Assembly: GCF_900299535.1 (NCBI RefSeq)
Contig: NZ_OMKE01000006.1
Span: 1 to 64,000, forward strand
DNA from: Aquimarina aquimarini
GTDB lineage: Bacteria > Bacteroidota > Bacteroidia > Flavobacteriales > Flavobacteriaceae
Length of the DNA: 64,000 nucleotides
Reading direction: 5' to 3'
Both the position numbers and the translations under genes were made by a program. Under the pieces are notes generated by a model, which saw only the letters and a program-made list of their open reading frames with translations, had not been told where the DNA came from and did not search any database. Below are positions 35,713-45,460 of the stretch, one piece after another (positions within the stretch are counted from its first letter, which is position 1; each line of letters opens with the position of its first letter).

Positions 35713-38013
35713 TTAAGACAAAGGTGCTAGAGGTGTATCTCTTTTATCTTTCTCCTGAGCATCAATTACAGCCACTGCAGCCATATTGATTATCTCTTCT
35801 ACACTTGCTCCTAGTTGAAGAATATGAGCTGGTCTATTCATTCCCATCATAATAGGACCTATAGATTCTGCATTATTTAGCTCACTTAATAATTTATAAT
35901 TACTGTTTGCTGAATCCAAATTAGGAAATACCAATGTATTTACTTTTTGCCCATTAAGCTTAGAAAACGGAAACTTATCCTTTCTCATTTTTCTATTTAA
36001 AGCAAAATTCATTTGTAATCCTCCGTCCACAATTAGATTAGGATAATACCTATGTAAATAGGCTACAGCATCTTGTACTTTTGTCGCATCTGGATGTTTT
36101 GATGATCCAAAATTAGCATAAGAAATCATTGCCATTACAGGTTTTACTCCAAACATCTCTACAGTTTTAGCCGTCATTTGTGCAATCTTAGCTAATTCTT
36201 TTGAAGAAGGGTCAATATTGATCGATGTATCACTAATAAACAAAGGTCCTTTTTCTGTCATCATTACATTCATGGTCGCAATTCTAGTTGAGCCTTTTGC
36301 CAAGCCTATAAGATCTAACATTGGTTTAACAACGGTTGGATAACTTCTAGAATATCCTGAAAGTAACGCGTCTGCATCTCTCTCATTGACCATCATTGCT
36401 GCAAAATAATTACGCTCTCGCATTAATTTTTCTGCATCATACAGTGTAATTCCTTTACGCTTATTGGCTTCCCAATACTTTTTGGCATATTTATTTTTAC
36501 GCTCACTCTCTTCATCTGCTTTGGGATCAATGATTTCGATATCGGTAGGATCAAAATCAATCTCTTGCATTAATTCTAAGATAATATCTTTACGTCCTAA
36601 CAATACAGGGTAAGCAATACCTTCTTCTTTTACTGTTTGAGCTGCTTTTAACACATCTAAGTGATCTGCTTCTGCAAAAACAACTCGTTTTGGGTTTGTT
36701 CTTGCTCTGTCCAACAATAATCTTACTAATTTGTTATCGTTACCCATTCGCTCCAACAGCTCATTTTCATATTTCTCCCAGTCAGTAATAGGTGCTGTTG
36801 CCACGCCGCTCTCTATTGCAGCTTTTGCTACCGCAGGAGGTACTTTGGCCATCAATCTTGGATCAAAAGGTTTAGGTATTATATATTCTTTTCCAAAATT
36901 AAGACGTGTTTCTCCATACGCTATATTTACCTGCTCAGGAACTGGCTCTTTGGCTAATTCTGCCAATGCTTTTACAGCTGCCATCTTCATTTCCTCATTA
37001 ATTGCAGTTGCTCTTACATCTAGTGCTCCTCTAAAAATAAATGGAAATCCTAATACATTATTAACCTGATTAGGATGATCACTTCTACCAGTTGCCATAA
37101 TAACATCTTTACGCGTTTTTATCGCCAAGTCATATTTTATTTCGGGATCTGGATTAGCCATTGCAAAAACAATAGGATTATCTGTCATCGATATCAACAT
37201 ATCTGGCGTCACCAAATTGGCCATTGATAAACCTATAAATACATCTGCATCTTTCATAGCATCTTCTAAACTATTCAAGTCTCTTGATGTAGCAAATTCA
37301 GCTTTTTCTGGGGTAAGATTATCACGATCTTTACGGATCACTCCTTTACTATCGGTCATTACGATATTCTCTGACTTTGCACCAAAGGCTTTATATAATC
37401 TGGTACATGATACTGCTGCTGCTCCTGCTCCACTAACTACAATTTTAACTTCTTCTAGTTTTTTCTCTGCAATTTCTACAGCATTCAATAATGCCGCCGC
37501 AGAAATTATGGCTGTCCCATGTTGGTCATCGTGCATTACAGGAATATCCAACTCTTCTTTTAAGCGTCTTTCTATCTCAAAAGCTTCAGGGGCTTTGATA
37601 TCTTCAAGATTAATTCCTCCAAATGTGGGGGCAATATTTTTAACCGTTTCTATAAAAGCATCTACATCTTTGGTATCCACTTCTATATCAAACACATCAA
37701 TGTCAGCAAAAATCTTAAACAAAAGCCCTTTACCTTCCATCACTGGTTTTGAGGCTTCAGGACCTATGTCTCCTAATCCTAAAACGGCAGTACCATTTGA
37801 TATTACAGCAACTAGATTTCCTTTTGCTGTATATTTATATACATCTGATTTTTCTTTCTCTATTGCTAAACAGGGTTCTGCTACTCCAGGAGAATATGCT
37901 AACGATAAGTCTCTTTGGGTCGCGTACTTTTTAGTAGGAACGACTTTTATTTTTCCGGGGGTAGGCTTAGCATGATATACTAATGCCTCTCTTCTTTTAC
38001 TTTCGATACTCAT
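35713..38013 (-). CDS. maeB: NADP-dependent malic enzyme with phosphotransacetylase-like domain
   Basis: 766 residues. N-terminal malic enzyme about 1-425: Tyr in LVYHAKPTPGK, SPGVAEPCLAIEK, metal-site segment PVMHDDQHGTAIISAAALLNA, nucleotide fold VVSGAGAAAVSCTRLYKAFGA. C-terminal phosphate acetyltransferase-like domain about 430-766 (ARTNPKRVVFAEADHLDVLKAAQ, LFISDTSINIDPSSKELA, PKVNTLVFPNLDSANSNYKL-like end), usually non-catalytic and regulatory (acetyl-CoA). It makes pyruvate and NADPH from malate. A perfect 28-bp palindrome lies 40 bp upstream. Confidence 0.95.
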   Translation of the reverse strand: MSIESKRREALVYHAKPTPGKIKVVPTKKYATQRDLSLAYSPGVAEPCLAIEKEKSDVYKYTAKGNLVAVISNGTAVLGLGDIGPEASKPVMEGKGLLFKIFADIDVFDIEVDTKDVDAFIETVKNIAPTFGGINLEDIKAPEAFEIERRLKEELDIPVMHDDQHGTAIISAAALLNAVEIAEKKLEEVKIVVSGAGAAAVSCTRLYKAFGAKSENIVMTDSKGVIRKDRDNLTPEKAEFATSRDLNSLEDAMKDADVFIGLSMANLVTPDMLISMTDNPIVFAMANPDPEIKYDLAIKTRKDVIMATGRSDHPNQVNNVLGFPFIFRGALDVRATAINEEMKMAAVKALAELAKEPVPEQVNIAYGETRLNFGKEYIIPKPFDPRLMAKVPPAVAKAAIESGVATAPITDWEKYENELLERMGNDNKLVRLLLDRARTNPKRVVFAEADHLDVLKAAQTVKEEGIAYPVLLGRKDIILELMQEIDFDPTDIEIIDPKADEESERKNKYAKKYWEANKRKGITLYDAEKLMRERNYFAAMMVNERDADALLSGYSRSYPTVVKPMLDLIGLAKGSTRIATMNVMMTEKGPLFISDTSINIDPSSKELAKIAQMTAKTVEMFGVKPVMAMISYANFGSSKHPDATKVQDAVAYLHRYYPNLIVDGGLQMNFALNRKMRKDKFPFSKLNGQKVNTLVFPNLDSANSNYKLLSELNNAESIGPIMMGMNRPAHILQLGASVEEIINMAAVAVIDAQEKDKRDTPLAPLS

Positions 38014-38052
38014 ACGCTATCAAGATAAATTTGTGAATATAAATTAAATGTA

Positions 38053-38080
38053 ATACCATTTCTCAATTGAGAAATGGTAT
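38053..38080. promoter_or_regulatory. Perfect 28-bp palindrome between queG and maeB
   Basis: Bases 38053-38080 equal their own reverse complement; half site ATACCATTTCTCAA. It lies 40 bp before the maeB start and about 180 bp after the queG stop. Neither side has a T-run, so it is not a typical terminator. An operator, a cruciform-prone site or a remnant of a repeated element are all possible. Confidence 0.4.
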
Positions 38081-38260
38081 AAAAACATTCATTGAATACA
38101 TACAAAGGTACAAGTCTGTCTGACATGCAAAAATTAATGTAAAAGAATCTTCAAAAAATCATCTTACACTACTGATTTACAACACTTATACAACTCTATA
38201 GATCTATAAAAAGTAATATCCTGTATTTAAGTGAATTAATTTTCTAAAAAAATGGTATGG

Positions 38261-39184
38261 TTATTTAAGGAATTTAATATTTCTACTCAATCCAGAAAAC
38301 TTGGTTCTCTTTACTGCAGATTTCTGAAATACTTTCGAGAATACCTCTTGAGTAATCTCTTCCCAATCTTTTTTTGACATCTCCAATAGTTCGGGTTTTG
38401 GATCAAAGAGAGGTTCGTTATGTGACTTAGAAAATCGATTCCATGGGCATACATCTTGGCACACATCACAACCAAACATCCAATCATCAAATTTTCCTCT
38501 ATACGATGATGGTATTTCTTCTTTAAGCTCTATAGTAAAATAAGAAATACACTTACTTCCATCAACTACATAAGGTTCTACTATAGCCTGCGTAGGGCAA
38601 GCATCTATACATGCTGTGCAGGTACCACAGTGATCGGTAACAGGAGTATCATATTCTAAATCCAGATCAATAATAAGTTCGGCTATAAAATAAAAAGAGC
38701 CAACTTTTTGCGTAAGCAAATTACTGTTTTTGCCAATCCACCCCAATCCACTTTTTGCTGCCCATGCTTTGTCTAAAACTGGTGCCGAATCAACAAAGGC
38801 TCTACCATGCACTTCTCCTATTTCTTCTTGAATAAAATGTAATAAGTGCTTTAATTTATCTTTGATCACAAAATGATAATCTGTGCCATAGGCATACTTA
38901 GAAATCTTTGGAGCATCTGGGTCTTTTTGAATTTCTGAAGGAAAATAATTGAGCAGTAATGAGATTACACTTTTTGAGTCATCAACCAACTTAGTTGGAT
39001 CCAATCGCTTATCAAAATGATTCTCCATATAATACATCTGCCCATTCATATTTTGATTGAGCCACTTTTCTAATCTAGGCGCTTCTTCTTCTAGAAATGC
39101 TGCTTTAGAAACACCACAAGACAAAAAACCTAAACGTTTTGCCTCTGTTTTAATAAGTTCGGTATATTGGGATTTAAAATTCAA
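38261..39184 (-). CDS. queG: Epoxyqueuosine reductase
   Basis: 307 residues. Cobalamin-dependent enzyme that reduces epoxyqueuosine to queuosine in tRNA. Visible: N-terminal [27 protein letters not shown], the B12-binding [25 protein letters not shown], and two 4Fe-4S motifs ([17 protein letters not shown] and [14 protein letters not shown]). Shorter than enzymes with a C-terminal HEAT-like extension. The start is TTG at 39184, directly touching the stop codon of the mscS-type gene; an in-frame stop lies just before it and no ATG is near, so the TTG is well supported. Confidence 0.95.
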   Translation of the reverse strand: MNFKSQYTELIKTEAKRLGFLSCGVSKAAFLEEEAPRLEKWLNQNMNGQMYYMENHFDKRLDPTKLVDDSKSVISLLLNYFPSEIQKDPDAPKISKYAYGTDYHFVIKDKLKHLLHFIQEEIGEVHGRAFVDSAPVLDKAWAAKSGLGWIGKNSNLLTQKVGSFYFIAELIIDLDLEYDTPVTDHCGTCTACIDACPTQAIVEPYVVDGSKCISYFTIELKEEIPSSYRGKFDDWMFGCDVCQDVCPWNRFSKSHNEPLFDPKPELLEMSKKDWEEITQEVFSKVFQKSAVKRTKFSGLSRNIKFLK

Positions 39185-39718
39185 TTATACTTCTTCTTTA
39201 TCATCAATTTGCCCTTCTGGAAGTTTACTCATTATCTGAATACCTTTTTGGATAACCAATGAAGTTGGTAATGTTATATTTTCTCCTGTATCTGTAATCA
39301 TAAATAGATAAAAACCAGTAATATCTTTAACTTCTCCTGTCCAGTCAAAATCTTTATCCAACACTCGTATTCGATCTCCTATTCTTACTGGATGGCTAAA
39401 AAATAAAATAATACTAGCCGTAAGATTTGATAAAATTGACCATTGTGCAAAAAAAGCGACTCCTATAACAGCTAATATTGAAGATATAAAAACACTAAAT
39501 TCTTCAAACTTAACTCCCCAAACAACAACTAAAGCAATTCCTGCAATAAGATAATGAAACAGATATGAAAGGTTACGTATTAATTTTCTTCGATTTGGAT
39601 TTATAGCTCTTAAAATTGAAAATTTCTTAATCACCTGTTTTGTAATCAACAACACAAAAAACAATAGCACTACTATTATGACTGTCAATAAAATCTCATC
39701 TCTGTAAACAAGTATCAT
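39185..39718 (-). CDS. Small mechanosensitive channel (MscS family)
   Basis: 177 residues. Three N-terminal transmembrane helices, the last being the pore helix GVAFFAQWSILSNLTASIILFFSHPVRIGDRI, followed by the beta domain (IRVLDKDFDWTGEVKDITGFYLFMITDTGENITLPTSLVIQKGIQIM). It lacks most of the MscS C-terminal cage, so it is a minimal form. It would open on membrane tension. It directly precedes queG and is likely co-transcribed with it. Confidence 0.88.
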   Translation of the reverse strand: MILVYRDEILLTVIIVVLLFFVLLITKQVIKKFSILRAINPNRRKLIRNLSYLFHYLIAGIALVVVWGVKFEEFSVFISSILAVIGVAFFAQWSILSNLTASIILFFSHPVRIGDRIRVLDKDFDWTGEVKDITGFYLFMITDTGENITLPTSLVIQKGIQIMSKLPEGQIDDKEEV

Positions 39719-39833
39719 ATCGTTTGATTAATAAAAACTTCATCGTTTTTGTAAAAATACCAAATACATAAAGATTAAAAGAAATAGTATATAACTATTG
39801 CAAAAAAGAACTGATTCGATACCAATAGACCTT

Positions 39834-41165
39834 CTATCTAGGTACAAGTTTTATGATTGCATTCTCTGGCTTTAGAGTAATCAAAGGTTTAATTTCAATT
39901 TCTTTGAGATGTGTAGTGATATGGTATTTTTTTATCAAAGTACTTATCGCCAGAATCATTTCATACATTGCAAAATTATTACCAATACACATTCTGGGCC
40001 CTGCGCCAAAAGGAAAATAACAATCTGAATATTGTTTTTTATCTATATTGAGACCAAATCTATCTGGATCAAAGGTAGATGGGCTATCCCAAAATTGTTG
40101 ATGCCTATGAATTTCATAAAACGAAATCAAAATCGTATCGCCTTTTTGTAGTTTACTATCATTATAGGTATCATCTTCTATCGCGACTCGATCAGAAAAA
40201 TATGCTGGCGGGTATAGCCTCATTGCTTCTTCAATACATTGTTTGGTATATTGATATTGTCCTATTTCTTCTATTATAGATTCGTATTCTGCAGTTATAG
40301 AGACTTCATTAAATACCTTTTCCTGAATCGAGGGGTGCAATGCCAATAATAACAATGTAAAGGTTAATGCATTTGATGTTGTCTCATGACCTGCAATAAA
40401 CAAGATTAAAATTTCATCAATCAATTGCTCATTATCCATGGAGCTTCCATCTTCGTATTTTGCTGTTAACAACATATCCAAAAGATCATTGTGGCTTTGA
40501 TTTGATTTTCTTCTATCTTCTATAATAACAGTAAGAATATCTCTTGCCTCTTGTGTTAACTGAAAAGTCTTTTTTATCTTTCCGCTAAAGCGAAACCACC
40601 ATTTTTTATAGGGCTGTCTTATTTCTTTAATCAGAGATTCTTGTGCCTTTTCTGTTATATATTGCAATCTACTTATCGTATTTCCTGTATCAGTATATCC
40701 AAATAATGATTCTGCAACCACTCTAAAAGCCAAATCACTCATTGCAGGAAAAATATCTGTATTTTTTTCTGTAGTAATTCTAGAGACTTCTTCCTCAATA
40801 ACTTCTTTGATTGTTCCTATAAGTAGTTCCAACTTTCGTTTATGAAATGCTGGTTGGATCAAACGTCTTTGCTTTAACCATTTTTCACCACTAGAAGTAA
40901 GTAAGCCTTCTCCTATATATTTGGCCAAATCTTTTGTTTGTAATGCAGACTTTGTATATTTTCTGTGCTGTTTTTGTAGCATATGTTTAGCAAAACCTGC
41001 ATCTCGAATAAAAATTGCTGATTTTCCAAACCCTAATTTGACTTTGAAAATATCTCCTGATTTTTCAAAATTCTCTCGATGAAAAGGAAGTGGATTTTTG
41101 AGAATACGACTTGCATTCTGAATTACCTTAAAAAAAGAAACTGTTGGGATTTCTCTGTACCCCAT
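39834..41165 (-). CDS. Cytochrome P450
   Basis: 443 residues, full length. I-helix oxygen-binding motif LFIAGHETTSNAL, K-helix ExxR in CIEEAMRLYPPAY, PERF-type segment STFDPDRFG and the heme-binding Cys393 in FGAGPRMCIGNNFAMYE. No membrane anchor, so it is soluble. The I-helix and heme loop look like the CYP4/CYP102-like group that hydroxylates fatty acids, but the substrate cannot be told from sequence. No redox partner gene is adjacent. It ends 26 bp downstream of ruvB and may be co-transcribed with it. Confidence 0.93.
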   Translation of the reverse strand: MGYREIPTVSFFKVIQNASRILKNPLPFHRENFEKSGDIFKVKLGFGKSAIFIRDAGFAKHMLQKQHRKYTKSALQTKDLAKYIGEGLLTSSGEKWLKQRRLIQPAFHKRKLELLIGTIKEVIEEEVSRITTEKNTDIFPAMSDLAFRVVAESLFGYTDTGNTISRLQYITEKAQESLIKEIRQPYKKWWFRFSGKIKKTFQLTQEARDILTVIIEDRRKSNQSHNDLLDMLLTAKYEDGSSMDNEQLIDEILILFIAGHETTSNALTFTLLLLALHPSIQEKVFNEVSITAEYESIIEEIGQYQYTKQCIEEAMRLYPPAYFSDRVAIEDDTYNDSKLQKGDTILISFYEIHRHQQFWDSPSTFDPDRFGLNIDKKQYSDCYFPFGAGPRMCIGNNFAMYEMILAISTLIKKYHITTHLKEIEIKPLITLKPENAIIKLVPR

Positions 41166-41190
41166 ATGATATACTTATTAGATTATTTGC

Positions 41191-42213
41191 TTAAAACAAA
41201 CCTCCCTGAATTCCTCCTTTTACTCTTCCTAGATGTTTGTAGGCTGCTTCTGTTACTTCTCTACCTCTGGGAGTACGCATGATAAACCCTTGTTGAATCA
41301 AAAAAGGCTCATAGACTTCTTCTATAGTTTCAGGGCTTTCACTTACCGCTGTAGCTATTGTAGTTAACCCTACAGGGCCTCCTTTAAATTTATCTATCAT
41401 CGTCATCAAAATCTTATTATCCATCTCATCCAAACCATGTGCATCAACATTCAATGCTTTGAGGCCAAACTTAGAGATTTCTATATCGATCTTTCCATTT
41501 CCTTTAATTTGAGCAAAATCTCTTACTCTACGTAATAAAGCATTTGCGATTCTTGGTGTTCCTCTACTTCTACCTGCTATCTCAATAGCTGCTTCCATAG
41601 AAATAGGAACATTTAGGATATACGCACTACGTTGCACTATGGTAGATAATAATTCTGTGGTATAATATTGTAATCGTGATTGTATCCCGAAACGAGCTCT
41701 CATAGGTGCTGTTAACAATCCCGAACGGGTTGTTGCTCCTACCAATGTAAATGGGTTAAGATTAATCTGTACTGTACGTGCATTAGGACCACTCTCGATC
41801 ATAATATCGATCTTATAATCCTCCATAGCAGAATATAGATATTCTTCTACAATAGGGCTTAATCGATGTATTTCATCAATAAACAAAACATCTCTATCAT
41901 CTAGATTTGTTAATAAACCTGCTAAATCTCCAGGTTTGTCCAAAACTGGTCCTGATGTAACTTTGATACCCACCTCTAATTCATTTGCCAAAATATGCGC
42001 CAATGTCGTCTTACCTAGACCAGGAGGGCCATGGAATAAGGTATGATCCAATGCTTCTTCTCTTAAATTCGCAGCCTTAACAAAAATTTCCAGATTTTCG
42101 AGAACTTGATCTTGTCCAGCAAAATCATCAAAGGCGAGAGGCCTTAATGCTTTTTCTATATCCAGATCTTCATTAGAAAAATTGTCGTTTGTTGGATCAA
42201 GGTTTTCGTTCAT
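41191..42213 (-). CDS. ruvB: Holliday junction DNA helicase RuvB
   Basis: 340 residues. AAA+ motifs: [14 protein letters not shown], Walker [15 protein letters not shown], Walker [12 protein letters not shown], sensor 1 [20 protein letters not shown], and the C-terminal winged helix ending [20 protein letters not shown]. Hexameric motor for branch migration with RuvA. Candidate -7 box lies upstream at 42260-42267. Confidence 0.97.
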   Translation of the reverse strand: MNENLDPTNDNFSNEDLDIEKALRPLAFDDFAGQDQVLENLEIFVKAANLREEALDHTLFHGPPGLGKTTLAHILANELEVGIKVTSGPVLDKPGDLAGLLTNLDDRDVLFIDEIHRLSPIVEEYLYSAMEDYKIDIMIESGPNARTVQINLNPFTLVGATTRSGLLTAPMRARFGIQSRLQYYTTELLSTIVQRSAYILNVPISMEAAIEIAGRSRGTPRIANALLRRVRDFAQIKGNGKIDIEISKFGLKALNVDAHGLDEMDNKILMTMIDKFKGGPVGLTTIATAVSESPETIEEVYEPFLIQQGFIMRTPRGREVTEAAYKHLGRVKGGIQGGLF

Positions 42214-42259
42214 ATGTTGAATTGAATAAAAGGTATGTATAGATCATATTTAATCAATA

Positions 42260-42267
42260 CAAAGATA
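42260..42267 (-). promoter_or_regulatory. Candidate -7 element of ruvB
   Basis: Minus strand reads TATCTTTG, an exact match to TAnnTTTG, 47 bp before the ATG. I see no TTG at the usual distance upstream, so this is only a half-supported promoter. Confidence 0.3.
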
Positions 42268-42390
42268 CTAGAAAAACCTGAGCCTTATCGATTACCTATA
42301 ATACCAATTACACATTAAGATATAGCTTGATTATAACACTAAATGGTAAAGCATCTGTTGAGATATTACTAAACCACGCATATCCTAACA

Positions 42391-42426
42391 AAAAAACGCT
42401 CAGAAATTGAATTTCTGAGCGTTTTT
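42391..42426 (-). terminator. Terminator of the act-cta operon
   Basis: Arms of 17 bp (core ACGCTCAGAAATT) around a single unpaired base, followed on the minus strand by six T, 58 bp after the ctaD stop. It closes the 12-kb respiratory operon. Confidence 0.85.
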
Positions 42427-42483
42427 ATTCTATAAGGTTAACAGCTAGTTCATATTTGTACTGTTATCCTGTCTATTATTTTT

Positions 42484-44310
42484 TTAATGATGCATTTCTT
42501 CTTCTCCTTCTTGCAGAGGAACAGTTTGTGGTACATAATCTTGTCCAGCTATAACATACTCTCCATCCTCATTGGTCTTACTATAATCATAAGGCCATCT
42601 ATGTACTATTGGGAGTTCTCCAGGCCAGTTACCATGTGTAGCTTTTACAGGAGTAGTCCACTCAAGTGTATTAGAATTCCAAGGGTTTTGTTCTGCTTTT
42701 TTACCGTAAAATATAGAGATAATAAAGTTATATAAGAATATCAATTGAGCAAAAGCTGCAATAAATGCAAATACTGTAATTAATACGTTTGTATCTGCTA
42801 AATCATCAAAATACGGGAAGTTAGAATTGGTATAATAACGTCTTGGCAATCCTGCCATTCCAACAAAATGCATTGGGAAAAACACGCCATATGCTCCAAT
42901 TGCTGTTATCCAAAAATGTGCATACCCCAAGTTTTTATTCATCATTTTACCATACATCTTAGGAAACCAATGGTACACTCCTGCAAATAATCCATACAGT
43001 GCAGATATACCCATTACTAAATGGAAATGCGCTACTACAAAATATGTATCATGTACGTTAATATCTAATGTACTATCTCCTAAGATAATTCCTGTAAGTC
43101 CTCCTGTAATAAAGGTAGATACCAACCCTACAGAAAATAACATTCCTGGGTTAAATTGTAAATTACCTTTCCACAGTGTGGTTATATAATTAAATGATTT
43201 TACAGCTGAAGGAATTGCAATCAATAAGGTTGTAAACGTAAATACAGAGCCTAAAAACGGATTCATTCCTGATACAAACATATGGTGCCCCCATACAATT
43301 GTAGATAAAAATGCAATCGCTAATATTGAAGCAACCATCGCACGATATCCAAATATAGGTTTACGTGAGTTTGTCGCAATAATTTCTGATGTAATACCTA
43401 AAGCTGGTAGTAATACAATATATACCTCTGGGTGTCCTAAGAACCAAAATAAATGTTCAAAAAGTACAGGAGACCCTCCTTGATTATGTAATACTTCTCC
43501 TTGTATATAAATATCACTTAGATAAAAAGAGGTACCAAAACTTCTATCCATAATCAACAATAATGCTGCTGATAATAATACTGGAAACGAAACCACACCT
43601 ATAATAGCTGTTACAAAGAAAGCCCATATTGTAAGTGGCATTCTTGTCATTGACATTCCTTTGGTTCGTAAATTAATTACTGTTACCACATAATTTAAAG
43701 AACCCAATAAAGAAGAGGCTATAAATATTGCCATAGACACCAACCACAACGTCATCCCTGTACCAGATCCACCAATAGCTTGTGGCAATGCACTCAAAGG
43801 AGGATAGATTGTCCATCCTGCTGATGCAGGTCCAGCTTCTGCAAATAGTGATAAAATCATGATTATACTACTCAAAAAGAACAACCAGTAAGACACCATA
43901 TTCAAGAATCCTGATGCCATATCACGTGCTCCAATTTGCAACGGAATAAGAAGGTTACTAAACGTACCACTTAACCCTGCAGTTAATACAAAGAATACCA
44001 TTATAGTACCATGTATTGTAACTAAAGCTAAATAGATTCCTGGATCCATAACTCCATCTTCACCAAACTTACCTAATAAAACTTCATAAGCCGTAAATTT
44101 ATGATCAGGCCATGCTATTTGCATTCTGAACAATAGAGACATTGCAATACCAATGATTCCCATGATTAAACCAGTAATCAAATATTGCTTAGAGATCATT
44201 TTATGATCTTCACTAAAGATATATTTGGTAATAAATGTTTCTTTATGATGATGTCCGTGATCGTGAGCATGGTCTTCTGCGTGATCGTGTACGTTTGCTA
44301 TTGCTGACAT
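42484..44310 (-). CDS. ctaD: Cytochrome c oxidase subunit I
   Basis: 608 residues, twelve-helix heme-copper oxidase core. Heme and copper ligands lie in TIHGTIMVFFV, WFLGHPEVYIVLLPALG (CuB His and Tyr of the active site), GHHMFVSGM and VHDTYFVVAHFHLVMG. GHPEVY is typical of A-type oxidases. The N-terminus has eight His within the first 22 residues (VHDHAEDHAHDHGHHH), and the C-terminus ends EEEMHH. It reduces O2 at the heme a3-CuB centre. It is the last gene of the act operon. Confidence 0.97.
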   Translation of the reverse strand: MSAIANVHDHAEDHAHDHGHHHKETFITKYIFSEDHKMISKQYLITGLIMGIIGIAMSLLFRMQIAWPDHKFTAYEVLLGKFGEDGVMDPGIYLALVTIHGTIMVFFVLTAGLSGTFSNLLIPLQIGARDMASGFLNMVSYWLFFLSSIIMILSLFAEAGPASAGWTIYPPLSALPQAIGGSGTGMTLWLVSMAIFIASSLLGSLNYVVTVINLRTKGMSMTRMPLTIWAFFVTAIIGVVSFPVLLSAALLLIMDRSFGTSFYLSDIYIQGEVLHNQGGSPVLFEHLFWFLGHPEVYIVLLPALGITSEIIATNSRKPIFGYRAMVASILAIAFLSTIVWGHHMFVSGMNPFLGSVFTFTTLLIAIPSAVKSFNYITTLWKGNLQFNPGMLFSVGLVSTFITGGLTGIILGDSTLDINVHDTYFVVAHFHLVMGISALYGLFAGVYHWFPKMYGKMMNKNLGYAHFWITAIGAYGVFFPMHFVGMAGLPRRYYTNSNFPYFDDLADTNVLITVFAFIAAFAQLIFLYNFIISIFYGKKAEQNPWNSNTLEWTTPVKATHGNWPGELPIVHRWPYDYSKTNEDGEYVIAGQDYVPQTVPLQEGEEEMHH

Positions 44311-44352
44311 ATCCTTATCTATATTTAATATGATATATTATTATTATCTTTC

Positions 44353-45429
44353 TTAATTGCTTGCTTGTGCTGATAACTGCTCACCAAAAGTAGTTTGCTC
44401 TTTTATCCAAGCTTCATAATCTTCTTCAGATTCTACGATAATCTTCATTTGCATGTTATAATGTGATACTCCACATATTTTATTACACAGCAAATAATAA
44501 TCAAAAGTATACTCTTCTAAAGCTTCGTCTCCTGCTTTAACCAATTTTTTACTTTTCTCTTTTCTGATTTTGTTGATAGTAGCAACTTTCTCTATCATAA
44601 ACTCACTATTTCTCATCTCCTCAGAAGTAAGAGTTGGTGTATATGCAAATTCAGTAATCATACCTGGAACAACATTCATTTGTGCTCTAAAGAAAGGCAT
44701 GTATGCAGAATGCAATACATCTTGAGATCGCATCTTAAAAATTACTTTTCTATTTACAGGCAGGTGTAGTTCATTTGTTATTTTATCATCTTTTCCGTAA
44801 CCATCAGAGACATCCAATCCTAATGTATTAATACCTTCGATAAAACGCACATTAGCTTTACCTAATTCATTATCTGCACCAGCATATCTTGCACGCCAGT
44901 CAAACTGATATGCATATAATTCTACGATTAATGGATCTCCTTCATTCTCATCAATATTCATGATATCGGTCCAAGTAAATAATCCATATATAATTAATCC
45001 AGCAAGTACTATTACTGGAATAATAGTCCAAATAAATTCTAATTTATCATTATCTGCAAAGAACAATGCTTTGTTTTCTTTTTTACCTCTGTATTTGTAT
45101 GCAAAAAAGTGCAACAACCCTTGAGTAAGGATTTGTACAATCATAATCAACACCATTGATATCAGCATCAATCTATCATAATCTACTCCATGTTCTGAAG
45201 CTGATTCAGGTAAAAAATATGAGTTATACTGAATAAAACAATATGCCATCAATATATAAAAAAGCACTACAAACACAAGCATTAACTTACCTTGTAAGTT
45301 ATTATCCTTATCATTTGCTACTTGAGAGTTATCTTCTCCACTTACTTTTGACAAATTCAATATTTTTGACATTTGCCATAAGGTGATTCCAAAAAGCGCT
45401 ATAACTACTATGGTTAAGAATACAGTCAT
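44353..45429 (-). CDS. ctaC: Cytochrome c oxidase subunit II
   Basis: 358 residues. An extra N-terminal hydrophobic segment (VFLTIVVIALFGITLW), two further transmembrane helices, then the cupredoxin domain. The CuA site is intact: His in VLHSAYMPFFRAQMNVVPG and Cys315-x3-Cys319-x3-His323-x2-Met326 in CNKICGVSHYNMQM. No fused cytochrome c domain. It accepts electrons from ActE/ActA hemes or a soluble cytochrome and passes them to heme a. Confidence 0.96.
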   Translation of the reverse strand: MTVFLTIVVIALFGITLWQMSKILNLSKVSGEDNSQVANDKDNNLQGKLMLVFVVLFYILMAYCFIQYNSYFLPESASEHGVDYDRLMLISMVLIMIVQILTQGLLHFFAYKYRGKKENKALFFADNDKLEFIWTIIPVIVLAGLIIYGLFTWTDIMNIDENEGDPLIVELYAYQFDWRARYAGADNELGKANVRFIEGINTLGLDVSDGYGKDDKITNELHLPVNRKVIFKMRSQDVLHSAYMPFFRAQMNVVPGMITEFAYTPTLTSEEMRNSEFMIEKVATINKIRKEKSKKLVKAGDEALEEYTFDYYLLCNKICGVSHYNMQMKIIVESEEDYEAWIKEQTTFGEQLSAQASN

Positions 45430-45460
45430 TTTTATCTATCTTCTTTTTTTACAATTCAAA

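Noticed and set aside
37217-37975. 252-codon open frame on the plus strand
   Set aside because: It is antisense to maeB, whose product has clear full-length domains; composition (Ser/Ala/Thr/Ile-rich) is what the complement of a normal gene gives.
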